The notes below the pieces were generated by a model that saw only the letters and a program-made list of their open reading frames with translations, was not told the origin of the DNA and made no database searches. A stretch of DNA of 64,000 bases from Cunninghamella blakesleeana (taxonomy: Eukaryota > Mucoromycota > Mucoromycetes > Mucorales > Cunninghamellaceae): NCBI GenBank assembly GCA_017871115.1, contig JAFCIZ010000005.1, forward strand, positions 2,836,501-2,900,500, given 5' to 3'. The position numbers and the translations under genes were made by a program. Below are positions 25,509-36,608 of this stretch, one piece after another. Numbering within the stretch: the stretch's first letter is position 1; the number at the start of each line of letters is the position of its first letter.

Positions 25509-26785
25509 ATTATTATAATTATTATTATTATTATTTTAATTTATTTTTACCTATTATCTTCCTGAGTTTCATTCAAGGATCGAATCTCATTTTTTAAATC
25601 ACTCTAAAGAATATATATATAAAGTTCATGGATATCTTACCTTTTTATTTTTTTATTTTATATATAAATTTTAATATCACTTACATTCTTATTTTCCAAT
25701 TCAATAATTCTAGTATTTGCACGTTCAAGGTCCATCATGATAATATCCAATTCAGCCAGTTTACCTACAACCTCTTGATCGTATTTTTGATTATGTCCAA
25801 TAAGTTGAGCTTGTGTATCATCATGGGTAGCCCGTAATTGAGTCAATTGATCCAAAGCTTGGTTTAATTGTAACTGTAAATCGTGTTCTCTTTCTTTATA
25901 AGACTTTATTTTGTTGGTATATTGAGCCTTCATTTCATTTTCTTTTTGTATCAAATCCTCACTCTTTTTCTTTTCTTCCAATTTTGTTATGGCTTGTTTT
26001 AATTGTGTATTTTGTTGTTGTAGCTGTTTATTCGTTTCTTCAATTTGATTTAATCTTTGATTTTCTTGTTGTAGTTTATTTATTTGTTCTTTCAGTTGCT
26101 TATTCTCATTTTCAGAGTGTTCAAAATCTACTAACTTTACACTCTGTTCCTATATAAAACAATAATAACAACATAATAAATATTATTTTATTATCTATAT
26201 TTTAATATACCTTTGTATTATTTTATCTATATTTCTATTTTATATAATATTTACCACGGCTGCATCAAACAAAGGAATAGGATCTGGAGCATCAGCAAGT
26301 AGTTTATAAACGGTTAAAAAGGCATTTTCTGCATACTTGGTTCTTCGAGTAATGTTATCAATTTCAGATTGGTATCCTAACAAATACAATAACAATAGTA
26401 TTAAACTTTCAGTCTTAATAAATAAATAAATGTGTATTTGTATGTGTATTTATATTAATGTTTACTTATTTATATACCTTTTAATAATCCTTTAAACTGC
26501 TGTAATTTTTCTTCATCTGGTATTTTTTTAAATTCTATAATAGTAATAGGTTTTAGCCGATACTTCATTTTCACATATTTTATTAAAAGAAGTGCATTAT
26601 ATATATTATTTTTTTTTACCGCGTGTTTGTTCAGCAAGTTTCTTTCTTGATACTAAACCATCTTTTTGATTTTCAACAATAGATAGACCTTGCTCATCTA
26701 ATTCTCGTTGTAAATTTACTAAATTGACATTTTTCCAAAATTCAATGGCAGTAGAGAAGTTTCCTTTATCGTCTACCATTGTCAT
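23950..26785 (-). CDS. COY1: COY1/CASP golgin (703 aa)
   Basis: Eight exons: 26785-26620, 26534-26478, 26376-26255, 26149-25685, 25603-25551, 25422-24552, 24443-24294 and 24177-23950, in phase throughout. The N-terminus has the CASP signature: AIEFWKNVNLVNLQRELDEQ, then TREFKKIP, then EIDNITRRTKYAENAFL and PDPIPLFDAA. A long coiled coil rich in Gln/Glu/Lys follows (about residues 116-580). The C-terminus has NPFAQFHRKEERRRYNALNP and a single tail anchor (WTRYLLIVYALLLHLLVVATLY). This is the CASP/Coy1 family of Golgi membrane tethers that works in intra-Golgi vesicle traffic. Length matches the family (about 680). An earlier thought of a HOOK protein was dropped. ATG 26785 is preferred; 26779 is two codons later. 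Confidence 0.92.
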
Positions 26786-27832
26786 CTTTAATATAATAAA
26801 AAAGAAAAACGGCGCAAAATTCAATATCAAAAATGAAAAATGAAAAATGATCTGAGAATGAAATAATTCTTATTCACTATTTTATCAATTTGCCCATAGC
26901 GATTTATTATAACTCTCATTATTTTTTTGGTTCATAACTTTAATGATATTTTGTGTATCTTAAAAAAATGTATAAATTCAATTTTAATTCCAATTTAATA
27001 AAGACCAGGCTTTTTCTTGTTTTAAAAACTTTTGTCATAACTTTTATTTTAATTTGATATTATCGCTAAACTACATATTCCTATTTATTGGAACTCTAAC
27101 CCTCTTATCTGACTTTAATTTTATTATTTTTTTGCTATAAATCAAAAATGAAAAATTTAAAGACCGTCATCCCTCTCTGTCATATGTTTTTTAAATAATT
27201 TCACCCTAATGAAATAATACCACTATATAATTAAGTTCATAGACAATATTAATATTGATCATTATTTACTGTTGTAAAAATAATACTACTCTTTTGAATA
27301 TAAAAATTAATATAAACCTTGAGATCTATATATTATTTACTCAATAATTAAATTTTAAACTTATTTAATTATATGGACTTGTGGTGAAGTTATAAAAAAG
27401 TTTACAATTAATGACTTTAGCTTGACTTTGTGTATTTTTTTTGACTATATTTGGTCAGAAATGTTGGAAAATGAAATTAATTGAAGGAATGATATTCCAA
27501 ATAAAAGTATACATTAATTTATTATTTAAATATTGTTTTAAGAATATCATATTTTGATTAACAGAATCAAAAATAATGCACAGCTCTTTTAATCCCTATA
27601 CTATGGAAATTAATACAATAGAGTTAAAAAAAAAGTATATATTTTTATTGTTACAAATTTTTTTTTAAAAAAGGCAACCTTTTTTACATACTTCTGTCTA
27701 TAAAGATCACCCTTTATGCAGAAAAAAATTAGCCAATTATAAATAAGATACGTATATCTACTTTTCTTTTCCTTCTTTATTTTATATAATATACATAAAA
27801 TGCGCTAATTACAAGCATAAACTATAAGTTTG
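26786..27832. other. Intergenic region
   Basis: About 1 kb with no gene. A T10/A6 junction lies near 27657-27673. Confidence 0.5.
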
Positions 27833-28301
27833 GCTACTTTTACGGTAAAAAAGCTGACTCAATTTGAAGACGAAGATATTTATAATATCAGACCTAAGAT
27901 GGGAATTAAAACTCTCTCAGTATCATCTGCTGATAATAGAGTTACCTTCATAAATGAAAATACTGAACTTAATAAAAATCAGTAACGAACAGTGTCGCTT
28001 ATAGCATAAAAGATATTTACTATATCACTAATGTAAATAAAGGTACCGATGGTTATATTGCTGTGAGCCGAAGCAATGAAAGGTTATTTACCTCTACAAT
28101 TAGTAAATACAAAGGCACCAATGTATATAAAATTAAAAAAAATATTGCTGATAGTTTCTATTATTACTACTACTTGTGATTATATTCTTTTAAAAGCTCA
28201 CAGAGAAACTACTGTTAATAATTTACCTCATGAAGACAAATCCTTCAAATGATGGCGCTATTCATTTTAACTTTATCGGAGTAACTTATCCTCCATCATA
28301 A
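27833..28301 (+). pseudogene. Decayed small beta-trefoil-like secreted-type gene
   Basis: Reading across frames recovers a coherent but broken protein: KKLTQFEDEDIYNIRP, SVSSADNRVTFINENTELNKNQ and a stop. A shifted frame follows with VAYSIKDIYYITNVNKGTDG, YIAVSRSNERLFTS and KYKGTNVYKIKK, a stop, and DYILLKAHRETTVNNLPHED with a final WRYSF-like block. At least three stops and two frame changes are present. An ATG at 27800 is followed after one codon by a stop. The strand pattern and the C-terminal aromatic motif resemble small fungal beta-trefoil inhibitors and lectins like those elsewhere in the window. The assignment is tentative; that it is a dead gene is fairly sure. Confidence 0.6.
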
Positions 28302-28476
28302 TTTTTATTATATTTTATTCTCTTTAAATCATTCTTTTTATAATAAATAACAATCTTTTTAAAAAAACATTTATATTTATGGTATAAAATAATCTTTTTT
28401 TTAATGCATAATCCAACTGAATAAAAAAAAGATTGGTTGAAAAAATTTTACATTATATTTTATTAATTTATTCTAT

Positions 28477-29606
28477 TTAAACCCAAACACCGCTTCCAGT
28501 AGCATCTAATCTAATAGAGTGAGAAGGTTTAACAGTTTCAACAAATTGAACCCCTTGATTTTCTAATTGTTCCAAAACAGGTAAATAAACATCAGGTTGA
28601 ATAGGTCGAAGTATACCACGATCATTGATTTTATTATCCAAGACTAACTCAGTCACCATTGCAGCCGGTAAACCTACAGTTTTAGCCATGGCTGTTTCAT
28701 TTTCTTGACCATATTGGATTAATGTTGATGTGACAGTTTCTTTACTACCATCTTTATTTTCAATTCCAAATTCATGATGCATAGCTACCATATCTTTTTC
28801 TCCAGAATGATAACGAAGTTGGTGAGCTAATAAATTAGAAAAGACATCCAAGGATGTCTTTTGTTGTGTTGGGTAAGGAACATTTTCTAATGAAGATCTT
28901 AAAAAGCTTAACCCATCCATTACGCGGTTCATCATTTCAGGTGTAGTATTTAGTTTTGATTGCCATTCTTCTTTTCCTTTTCCAAGAATATGCTCAAAGT
29001 ATTGGTTCTAAATATGAAATATAATTAAAAGAAAAAAAATGGATAGTTAGAAAAATAGAGAAAAAATACCTATTTATATTTTTTATTTTTAAAAACATGT
29101 TTATTTACCCATGAAGTACAAGATAAAGATTGTTTCAAATCCAAGAAACCTAATTGTTTAAATGCATATAATAAATCAGAATAACCTTGATATCTTAATG
29201 TACCTCTAAACATAGTATCCATATCTTTCAAATCGCCCAATCCATAAATGTCAGCATATCCAAGTGAATTACGATTGGCTAATCCTTCAAATGTAAATCC
29301 TTGATATGGTGTACGAATAATAGGGAAATGCTTCTTTAATAATTCTTCGCCAGAAATACTGAATTCCTATATACATGAATAGTTAAATAAAGCCTCATAA
29401 ATATAGTGAATACTCTTTATTTTATTTTTATTTTATTTTTACCTTTCCATTGGACCAATATAATGCATCATTGCCACTTGCGGTTAAGACACCTCTGGGA
29501 GACCAACTAAATTTATAACCTAATGGCACATTAGAAGCTTCAGGAGCTGGTAATCCACCGCACCAAGAAATAAAGGATCGAACCTATATTTATATAATGT
29601 TGATGA

Positions 29607-29657
<51 letters not shown>

Positions 29658-32441
29658 TATATATATATATATATTAAAATAGATATATGAATATAAAAGA
29701 TAGTTACAATACCTTCTTTCCATCTCTTTTAGCATCATCAATGATTTTCATAGCTGACATATGATCAATACCAGGATCTAAACCAACTTCATTCATAATT
29801 AATACATCTGATTTTATAGCTTGATCATTTAATTGTTGCATTTCAGGAGATACATAACTTGCTGTCACCATGTGTTTTTTTTGTTGAACACATAACTTAG
29901 CAACATTAGCATGTAAAAATGCGGGAACAAAACTGATAAAATAACGATAGTTCTTTTAGTATCAAAAAAAAAAAAAAAAAAGAAACAAGTAAAAGAACTA
30001 AAAATCGTATTCATGCATTTTTTTTTACCTGACTACGACATCGGCCTTAGATATCATATTTGAGAGTTGAGATTCGTTAGAAATATCCAAAGAAATAGCC
30101 TGAGCATTATCTTTACCAGCAACCAAAGCTTGAGCTTCATTCATTACATTGCTTGCTATAAAATAATAATTAATAAAATAAATTAATAAAAAAATAATTA
30201 TATATATATGTGTGTGTGTGTTTATGTGTGTGAATATGTACTTACCAACCACCATATTAACATCAGAACGTTTTGTTAAATGATTTACTAAAGGACCAGA
30301 TACCATACCAGAACCAAGTAAAAGAACTGTTTTTTTATCTTTACGAATAACATTTGATTTTGTTTGTTTACCACCATGTTTTTTAAGATGAGATTCAAGC
30401 CCTTGATGGGCTTTTGTTAAAGAACCACCTTCGGCTATAATAGCATTACTTAAGGTAGGAGATAAATCTTTAGACGATTTTCCAGGATGAATCTAGAACA
30501 TATATAGATATATATATATATATATATATTAATTTCTTTTCTTCTCTCTCTCTCTGTATATATATATATATATATATATTATTTAAATTACTTACTAATT
30601 CTTTCATATAAGGATATAGTTTGCTACTGAAATGTTGACTACTTTCAATAGGTACTTCAGCTGGTAAAATATCAATACCCATAATTTGAATACCCTTTCC
30701 TTCAGGACTATATAGATAAATAAATGTATTAATAAGATATTTAAATCAGCTCATTATTTTATATGTATGTTTATATATTTATATTTATATAATTACTTTT
30801 TATGTTCTTCATTTTTAATAGCATCATAATAATAGAAACCATCATCAATAGAGGTGGTATGAGAAAGACATTCAAAAGCACCTTTAACGTCACAAACAAT
30901 ATCAGCCAGAGTCATCATTTTTCCTTTTTGAATTAATCCTTTTTCTTGTTGTTCTTGAATGTATTTTAATTGTTCATTTGTTAATACACGAGGATATCTT
31001 TGATCCCAATAACCACCAGTAATAACACCATTAACATAAGGTGCAATCTATTATTAATTTACAAAATATAGTTTTAATAACTCATTCGTTTATTTATACC
31101 TATTTTTTCATTATTATTATTCAAGTATATACATTACCTTTTGATGGAATTTCGAATGATATTCATTAGGGTGATGTAAATAATGTTCAAAACTTTCCAA
31201 GGATTCGCCATTCTTTTTTTCAAGGTAATCTTTTGGATCTAAATGAGTAGCGTACACTTTATTAAGCTTGGGATCTATTAATGAATGAATGAAAGAAAGG
31301 AAATTAGTATATATTAAAAAAAATGGTAATAATAATTATAATGGTAGTAACTTACTTTTATCACTAACTAATTTTTGTAAATCTTCTGCTGGTACAAATT
31401 CATGAGGAAGATCTTTAAATATATCAAGAGCGCCCTATATATATATATCATATTAGTGATAAATAATGATTATTATTATCACCCTTTATTCCTTATAAAT
31501 TAATCTTATAAAAAAAATGGTGTACTTACATTAGCAACATTACCATGGCCAGTAAAAGCTAAAACTAAAGGACCAAAAGCTTTAGGAGTTCCTTGATCTT
31601 CAATAATATTACCAGCATTACGTACAGCTAATTTAGCATTTGCTAATGAAGAATAACTATGAGCCATACCAACATACTAATATATATATATGAAGATGCA
31701 TACTCTATTAATACATTGCCTTTTATTTATATTTATTATTCTCATTTCTATTTTATTATTATTACCATAAGTGGAGTACTATAACCTAAACCTAAGAATC
31801 GATGTCCCATACCATGTAACATATCGACCATACCAGCTTTACCAGCAAATTCACCAAATGCTACCAATCTTCTTTTATGTTCATCTGTCATTAATTCATA
31901 ATCCATTAAACGTATATTCTAAAATGAAATAATCAAAATTAAAAAACAGTTTATTAAAAAATGATTTTGGAAGTTTATTTTTTACGCGTATACATGTTAT
32001 TTTATTTTAAAAAAAACTTACCTTATCTAAAATAGATTGTAACATAGGCATATTATAAGATGATCCTTTATGAGTATGAGAGAAAAAGAGATAGGTTTTA
32101 TCATTTAATAAAGAGGAAGAAGGAACTTCTTTGATACCAAGAATCACGTCAGCTTTAGACAAATCCTCAGATAAAATAGCACCAGCTTTTACATAATCAT
32201 GGTCAGGGAAGATACGTTTTGTACTTGGTTGGACGTATACTTTTGTTCCAGTTTCTTGAATGATTTTTTCTATGGCTTGAGGCGTTAAAGCAACCCTACG
32301 TTCCCAACGACTTTTATCTTCTCTTCTTAATCCAATAGTACGGAATGCCTTTTTTGTGTCATCTAATTTACTTCTAGTATTAGTGGTATAAAGTCTATTG
32401 CAGTTACGCTGTATAGACTGTATTCTCCCTTTCGAAAACAT
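28477..32441 (-). CDS. AASS: Bifunctional alpha-aminoadipic semialdehyde synthase (lysine-ketoglutarate reductase / saccharopine dehydrogenase, 940 aa)
   Basis: Thirteen exons: 32441-32022, 31918-31766, 31676-31530, 31434-31356, 31274-31138, 31047-30797, 30707-30596, 30492-30246, 30155-30029, 29932-29713, 29583-29443, 29366-29109 and 29007-28477. All junctions keep phase. The N-terminus ([20 protein letters not shown]) is a mitochondrial presequence. The LKR half (about 30-470) shows [36 protein letters not shown] and [16 protein letters not shown]. The SDH half (about 510-940) shows the Rossmann motif [12 protein letters not shown], the signature [13 protein letters not shown] and [20 protein letters not shown]. 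Length fits animal and plant AASS (about 926). The enzyme converts lysine plus 2-oxoglutarate to saccharopine and on to aminoadipate semialdehyde, or the reverse. Fungi such as yeast use separate Lys1 and Lys9 proteins, so the fusion is notable. Confidence 0.93.
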
Positions 32442-33497
32442 TTTCTATTATAAAATAATAATAATAATAAAAAGAAGAGAGAAAAAAAAAGTAAATAGAT
32501 TTTTTAAATATGTGAGAAATTAAGCAAGTTTTTCTCACGCCTTTCTGGCGCTGGCATTTCTTTCCCTTCAAAAATTTTACCACGCTCAAATTTGGTTGAA
32601 AGCCCGATTTTTTGTCATCTGACCTTTGATTACCTTTTAGTGCCTTATTTTATAACAATAACTAAATAAATAAAACAGTTAAACCATTATAATGTCCATT
32701 GTGAATATATTATTATTAAATTTAATTCATTAAATAACCAATAATATTAAAATATAAATATAATAATAATATTAATAATGACAAAAATAAGAAAAAGAAT
32801 AAAATTTATAATAATAAAAACAATAATAATAGTATCTATATTTATATGTATGATAAGCTATCTTTTTTTTTTTTTTTTTGATCTTAATTTTAAGTTTATG
32901 TCATTAATAATAAATGAGTACAAATATATACACTATCTTAAATCAGGTTATGGAATAATAAAGTAAGAATACTAATTTTACATCAATGAAATCATAACTC
33001 CGAGTACGTTTTTGTAGTTTTTTAATGATTGATCAATATAACCTTTTATGCACTTCCACTGAAAGGTTGACCATGTTTGATGATGGATTACATATCTTTT
33101 TTTTTTTTCTAAAAAAAACCTAAACTTAAAAAGGAATTTCTTTCTCTTTAATATTATCATCCAATAAAATTGAAAATAAAATGGATATTTAGATGTGTTT
33201 AACTAATAATTATAATGCTATTGCTATTATAAATTTTCATTTTACTTTTATATACAAGAAAATAATAAAACCAAAAAGTAAAGTAAAATGATTCATTTTC
33301 AGATTTTTATCCGTTAGTAAGGAGATTATATCAGCGAATAAAATTTCATTATTTATTCGGCATTTTAAAATATTATAATAAATAAATATATAAATTAGAG
33401 TGATAAACTTTTTTTTTCTTTTCTTCTCTTTTTATTTTCTGTATATAACTTACCTTCTCCCAATTCTTTTTTTTTTTTTTTTTTTTTGCTATACGAA
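32442..33497. other. Divergent promoter region between AASS and the acetyltransferase
   Basis: About 1 kb, no gene. A run of about 21 T lies just before the acetyltransferase start. Frames at 32778-32966 and 32978-33160 are low-complexity. Confidence 0.5.
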
Positions 33498-34004
33498 ATG
33501 ACTTATCCTCTTATTGACATTCAACCAGCTACTGTTGAAGATGTACCATTAGTACTTGAATTTATCAAACTCTTAGCCGACTATGAAAAATTAACTCATG
33601 AAGTAGTTGCTACTGAAGAATTATTAAAAGAACACTTATTTGGAAAACATCCTAAAGCCGAAGTAATTTTTGCTTATTATCAAAAAGATGAAACAAGTGA
33701 AAAAGTGCCAGCTGGATTTGCATTATTTTTCCATAATTTCAGTACCTTTTTGGGACGACCAGGCCTTTACCTTGAAGATCTCTTTGTTAAAATTGAATAT
33801 CGTGGTGTTGGTTTAGGTAAAAAGTTATTAACACATTTAGCTAATATTGCTAAAGAGCGTCAATGTGGTCGATATGAATTTGTTTGTCTTAATTGGAATA
33901 AACCCTCTCGTCAATTTTATGAAGGGCTTGGAGCTGCCCCTCATGAAGAATGGATTATTCATCGTTTTGAAGGAAAATCTTTAGATGATTTAGCTAATAT
34001 GTAA
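33498..34004 (+). CDS. SSAT-type GNAT acetyltransferase (168 aa)
   Basis: Single exon; ATG 33498 gives MTYPLIDIQPATVEDVPLVL, the normal GNAT beginning. Family motifs: LADYEKLTHEV, then ATEELLKEHLFG, AGFALFFHNFSTFLGRPG, LYLEDLFVKIEYRG with the acetyl-CoA loop RGVGLGKKLL. CGRYEFVCLNWNKPSRQFYE and FEGKSLDDLA close the protein. This is the spermidine/spermine or thialysine acetyltransferase (SAT1/SAT2) family, which acetylates polyamines or lysine analogues. The substrate is uncertain. It lies next to, and divergent from, the lysine-degrading AASS gene, which would fit a thialysine or lysine-related substrate, but that is only a neighbourhood hint. No intron, unlike most neighbours. Confidence 0.9.
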   Translation: MTYPLIDIQPATVEDVPLVLEFIKLLADYEKLTHEVVATEELLKEHLFGKHPKAEVIFAYYQKDETSEKVPAGFALFFHNFSTFLGRPGLYLEDLFVKIEYRGVGLGKKLLTHLANIAKERQCGRYEFVCLNWNKPSRQFYEGLGAAPHEEWIIHRFEGKSLDDLANM

Positions 34005-34719
34005 ATTAAAATAAAAACAATAATACGTAATAGAATTTTTAAATTATATCAAAATAAAAAAGGAAAAACCTGGAGAGTTTGATTATATAATAAGATTATC
34101 AAAGTCGGAGATGTAAAAAAAAGTGATTCGTTTTTGGGATATACAAAAAAACTGAAAATCATATACATTTTCATTAATTTGGATTTAACCTTTAATTTTC
34201 GATTACTACATTTTTTCTTTGTCAAACATGATTCAGCCTTTTGTTTTTAATACTTCACAAATGCTTTTTTTTTTATTTTAACTAAACTAATATATATATA
34301 AACATAAAATAAAACTCCAGTATCCGCAGACGCTATCTTTATTATTATAAAAATTTGCTTCAATCGAGGCTTGAAAAGTAAATGTTTACGCAATAATAAT
34401 GTAAGTAAATTGCTGGATCTAAATAAACTCAAGCATTAAAAGATTATTTTATTCATTCATGAAAGTCCAATTAAATTGGTACTTTTTGTAAAATAAATTA
34501 AATAATTTATGTTAATCTATTTTATCTTGCTTCTAATCTATTCAATTTTTGAGTTTGTTTTATTTAAATAAATCACTTTACTTTGTTTTGTTTGATTTGA
34601 TTTTATTATATATTCACTTAAAATATTTTTGAACAACTCTGATTTAAACCACTTTAAATTTATATACCACCTCTATTTTAATTGACGATCATTAAACTTT
34701 TTGCTTATTTTATTTTAAT
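34005..34719. other. AT-rich intergenic region
   Basis: No gene seen. The far end may already hold an unrecognisably decayed LTR, since the sequence right after it matches the post-LTR leader near 52.6 kb. Confidence 0.4.
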
Positions 34720-35186
34720 TTTACTTATTATTTATTTTTATTCTTTTAGATTAAACCATTCAAGTTATAAAACTGGAACCATATGTTCAATGAAACTTTA
34801 TTATATATCCCAAATATGAATCAAAATACCCATTCCTCACTTCAAGAAATCAATATTAATCAAAAACTCGCTAACAGTACATTTTTATTTTATTTTATTA
34901 ATATAATGTGGGGTAAAATATTAATCATAAAAAAAAGACTAAAAAAAAAGAAAGGTATATTGTTGAAGTCGAACTTCAATCGAGTTTTAAGATTCAGTGA
35001 CAGTGAATTGATTAAATCAAATTATACTAACAATATTACCTGATATCAATTGAAATTAATGTCTACTCAATCTTTTTTTTACGTGTAACTCAATTATAAA
35101 AAGAAGAGTCAAGGATAAACTGCGGAAGTTTGCTTAAATAAGATTTCGATACTTCGAGATTTTTTTTTTTTTTGATTACATTCACA
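34720..35186 (+). repeat. Degenerate retroelement leader with repeat copy A
   Basis: The stretch from about 34767 (TTATAAAACTGGAACC) to about 35130 aligns piecewise with 52570-52980. Shared are the TATAAAAC/GGAAC motif, ATACCCATTCCTCA, the GGGTAAAATATTAA block, the AGGTATATTGTTGAAG...CTAACAATATTACCTG block, and TGTAAC followed by AAACTGCGGAAG. It is an old, truncated copy without coding capacity. Confidence 0.55.
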
Positions 35187-35508
35187 TTATTGATTAAATT
35201 TGTTAAAAAGATTTTACTTTTAATGTAATGTGATGAATATATTTTAGATAAAGTAAAATAAAAATGAGATTTTTATTTAGTTATTTTTCTCGATGCAGTT
35301 GATAATAATTCTAAGCATTAAAAATTAAATTCAAGCAAAATAAAAATAAATAAAAATATTCACAAGATGAATAAAAAAAGTAGGTATATTGTTGAAGTTG
35401 AACTCCAATCGTTTTCATTACCCTAAAATGATTTGAATAGAATTGAATTAAGCTAACAATATTACCTGATAGTTATTTAGAAAAACCATTATTTATTTTA
35501 TTTAAAAA
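35187..35508 (+). repeat. Left arm of a perfect 322-bp inverted repeat
   Basis: This arm is, as far as I can read, base-for-base the reverse complement of 35598-35722 joined to 44470-44666. The other arm is interrupted by the RT1 retrotransposon. An 89-bp loop (35509-35597) with the AACTGCGGAA motif lies between the arms. The structure is a foldback-type element of about 733 bp before interruption. No target duplication of the foldback itself is obvious. Confidence 0.85.
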
Positions 35509-35597
35509 AGACTGTGTAACAATTCAAAAAATAATGCTTGAACTGCGGAAAATGTAGCTGGTGGGCCATCTTTTCTTTTTTTGGTTCATTTTGTCTA

Positions 35598-35722
35598 TTT
35601 TTAAATAAAATAAATAATGGTTTTTCTAAATAACTATCAGGTAATATTGTTAGCTTAATTCAATTCTATTCAAATCATTTTAGGGTAATGAAAACGATTG
35701 GAGTTCAACTTCAACAATATAC
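35598..35722 (-). repeat. Right arm of the inverted repeat, inner part
   Basis: Reverse complement of the inner part of the left arm (AGGTATATTGTTGAAG block). It ends with the ATAC target duplication (35719-35722) of RT1. Confidence 0.85.
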
Positions 35723-36463
35723 TGTCGCGCAGGATAATGATCCTACCGGTGTTTAAAAAAATTTTTTAACTTTTGTTTTAATTGGTCAAGCTCACATCCA
35801 CAACCGCACATCCACAGACGCACATCCACAGACGCACATCCACAGACGCACATCCACAGATGTACATCCACAACCGCACATCCTTGACCGTATGACTTCT
35901 TTCTCTCTCTCTCAAAAATAAATTTTGTTTTAATATAAATAGGAAAGAATATTTCTCTTTCTCTTTTGTTTTTTTTTTTTCTTTGTCAAATATAAATGTC
36001 AAATTTTTAAATAATATTTTATATAATAAATATTTTATTTGTCCAAACTAATTTTTATTTTTATTTTATTTTAATTTTATATTAATTTCTTAATTGAAAT
36101 CATTTTTATTACTATAACAAGTATATTTTATTTCTTAAGTGAAATCTCTTTTTATTTATATACAACATATATAAACTTTTATATATTATTTTATTATTAC
36201 TTTATTTGATTATTACCCTTTTTATATAATAATCTACTCTCTGACTTTTAAATTCATTTGCATATACTTTTGAATTTTTTTAAATATTTTATTTTATTTT
36301 ATCTTTTTATTTTTTTTTTTTTACTTTTATATTATATTAAGTCGTTCTACTTATAAAACAAGAACTGGTGCTCACTGGAATTATCTTATTTATAGTTAAT
36401 ATAAATACAAACTCTCTTATTTTATTTTAACAAAAATAACTCTTACCAAAAACACACACAACA
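35723..36463 (+). repeat. RT1 5' LTR
   Basis: Begins TGTCGCGC and ends CACAACA. It contains seven 14-bp tandem repeats at its start and an internal copy of the post-LTR motif ACTGGTGCTCACTGG at about 36365, roughly 100 bp before its end. TATAAA-like promoter boxes lie near 36170. Confidence 0.92.
35793..35890 (+). repeat. Seven 14-bp repeats in the RT1 5' LTR (U3)
   Basis: Units close to CACATCCACAGACG, the only GC-richer stretch of the LTR. The position at the U3 start suits upstream activating sites (inference). The same array lies at 43795-43892 in the 3' LTR. Confidence 0.85.
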
Positions 36464-36485
36464 TATTTGGTGCTCACTGGCGGGG
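36464..36485 (+). promoter_or_regulatory. RT1 primer-binding-site candidate
   Basis: TATTTGGTGCTCACTGG follows the 5' LTR directly. A TGG start a few bases after the LTR suits priming by a tRNA 3' CCA end; the tRNA is not identified. Confidence 0.5.
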
Positions 36486-36608
36486 AAACTTCAAAAAACT
36501 ACAGGGTAAACTTTAAAAACTACTAAGGAAAATTTCAAAACTATTACATTCTGCAAGTACACTCTTTGAAGTTTATTCATTTTAAAACTGAAGATTATCA
36601 ACCATAAA

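Noticed and set aside
34783..35043. 86-codon plus-strand frame
   Set aside because: Overlaps degenerate retroelement leader sequence and has no recognisable protein content.
35778..36002. 74-codon minus-strand frame, also at 43780-44004
   Set aside because: Antisense of the 14-bp LTR array; it appears twice only because the LTR does.
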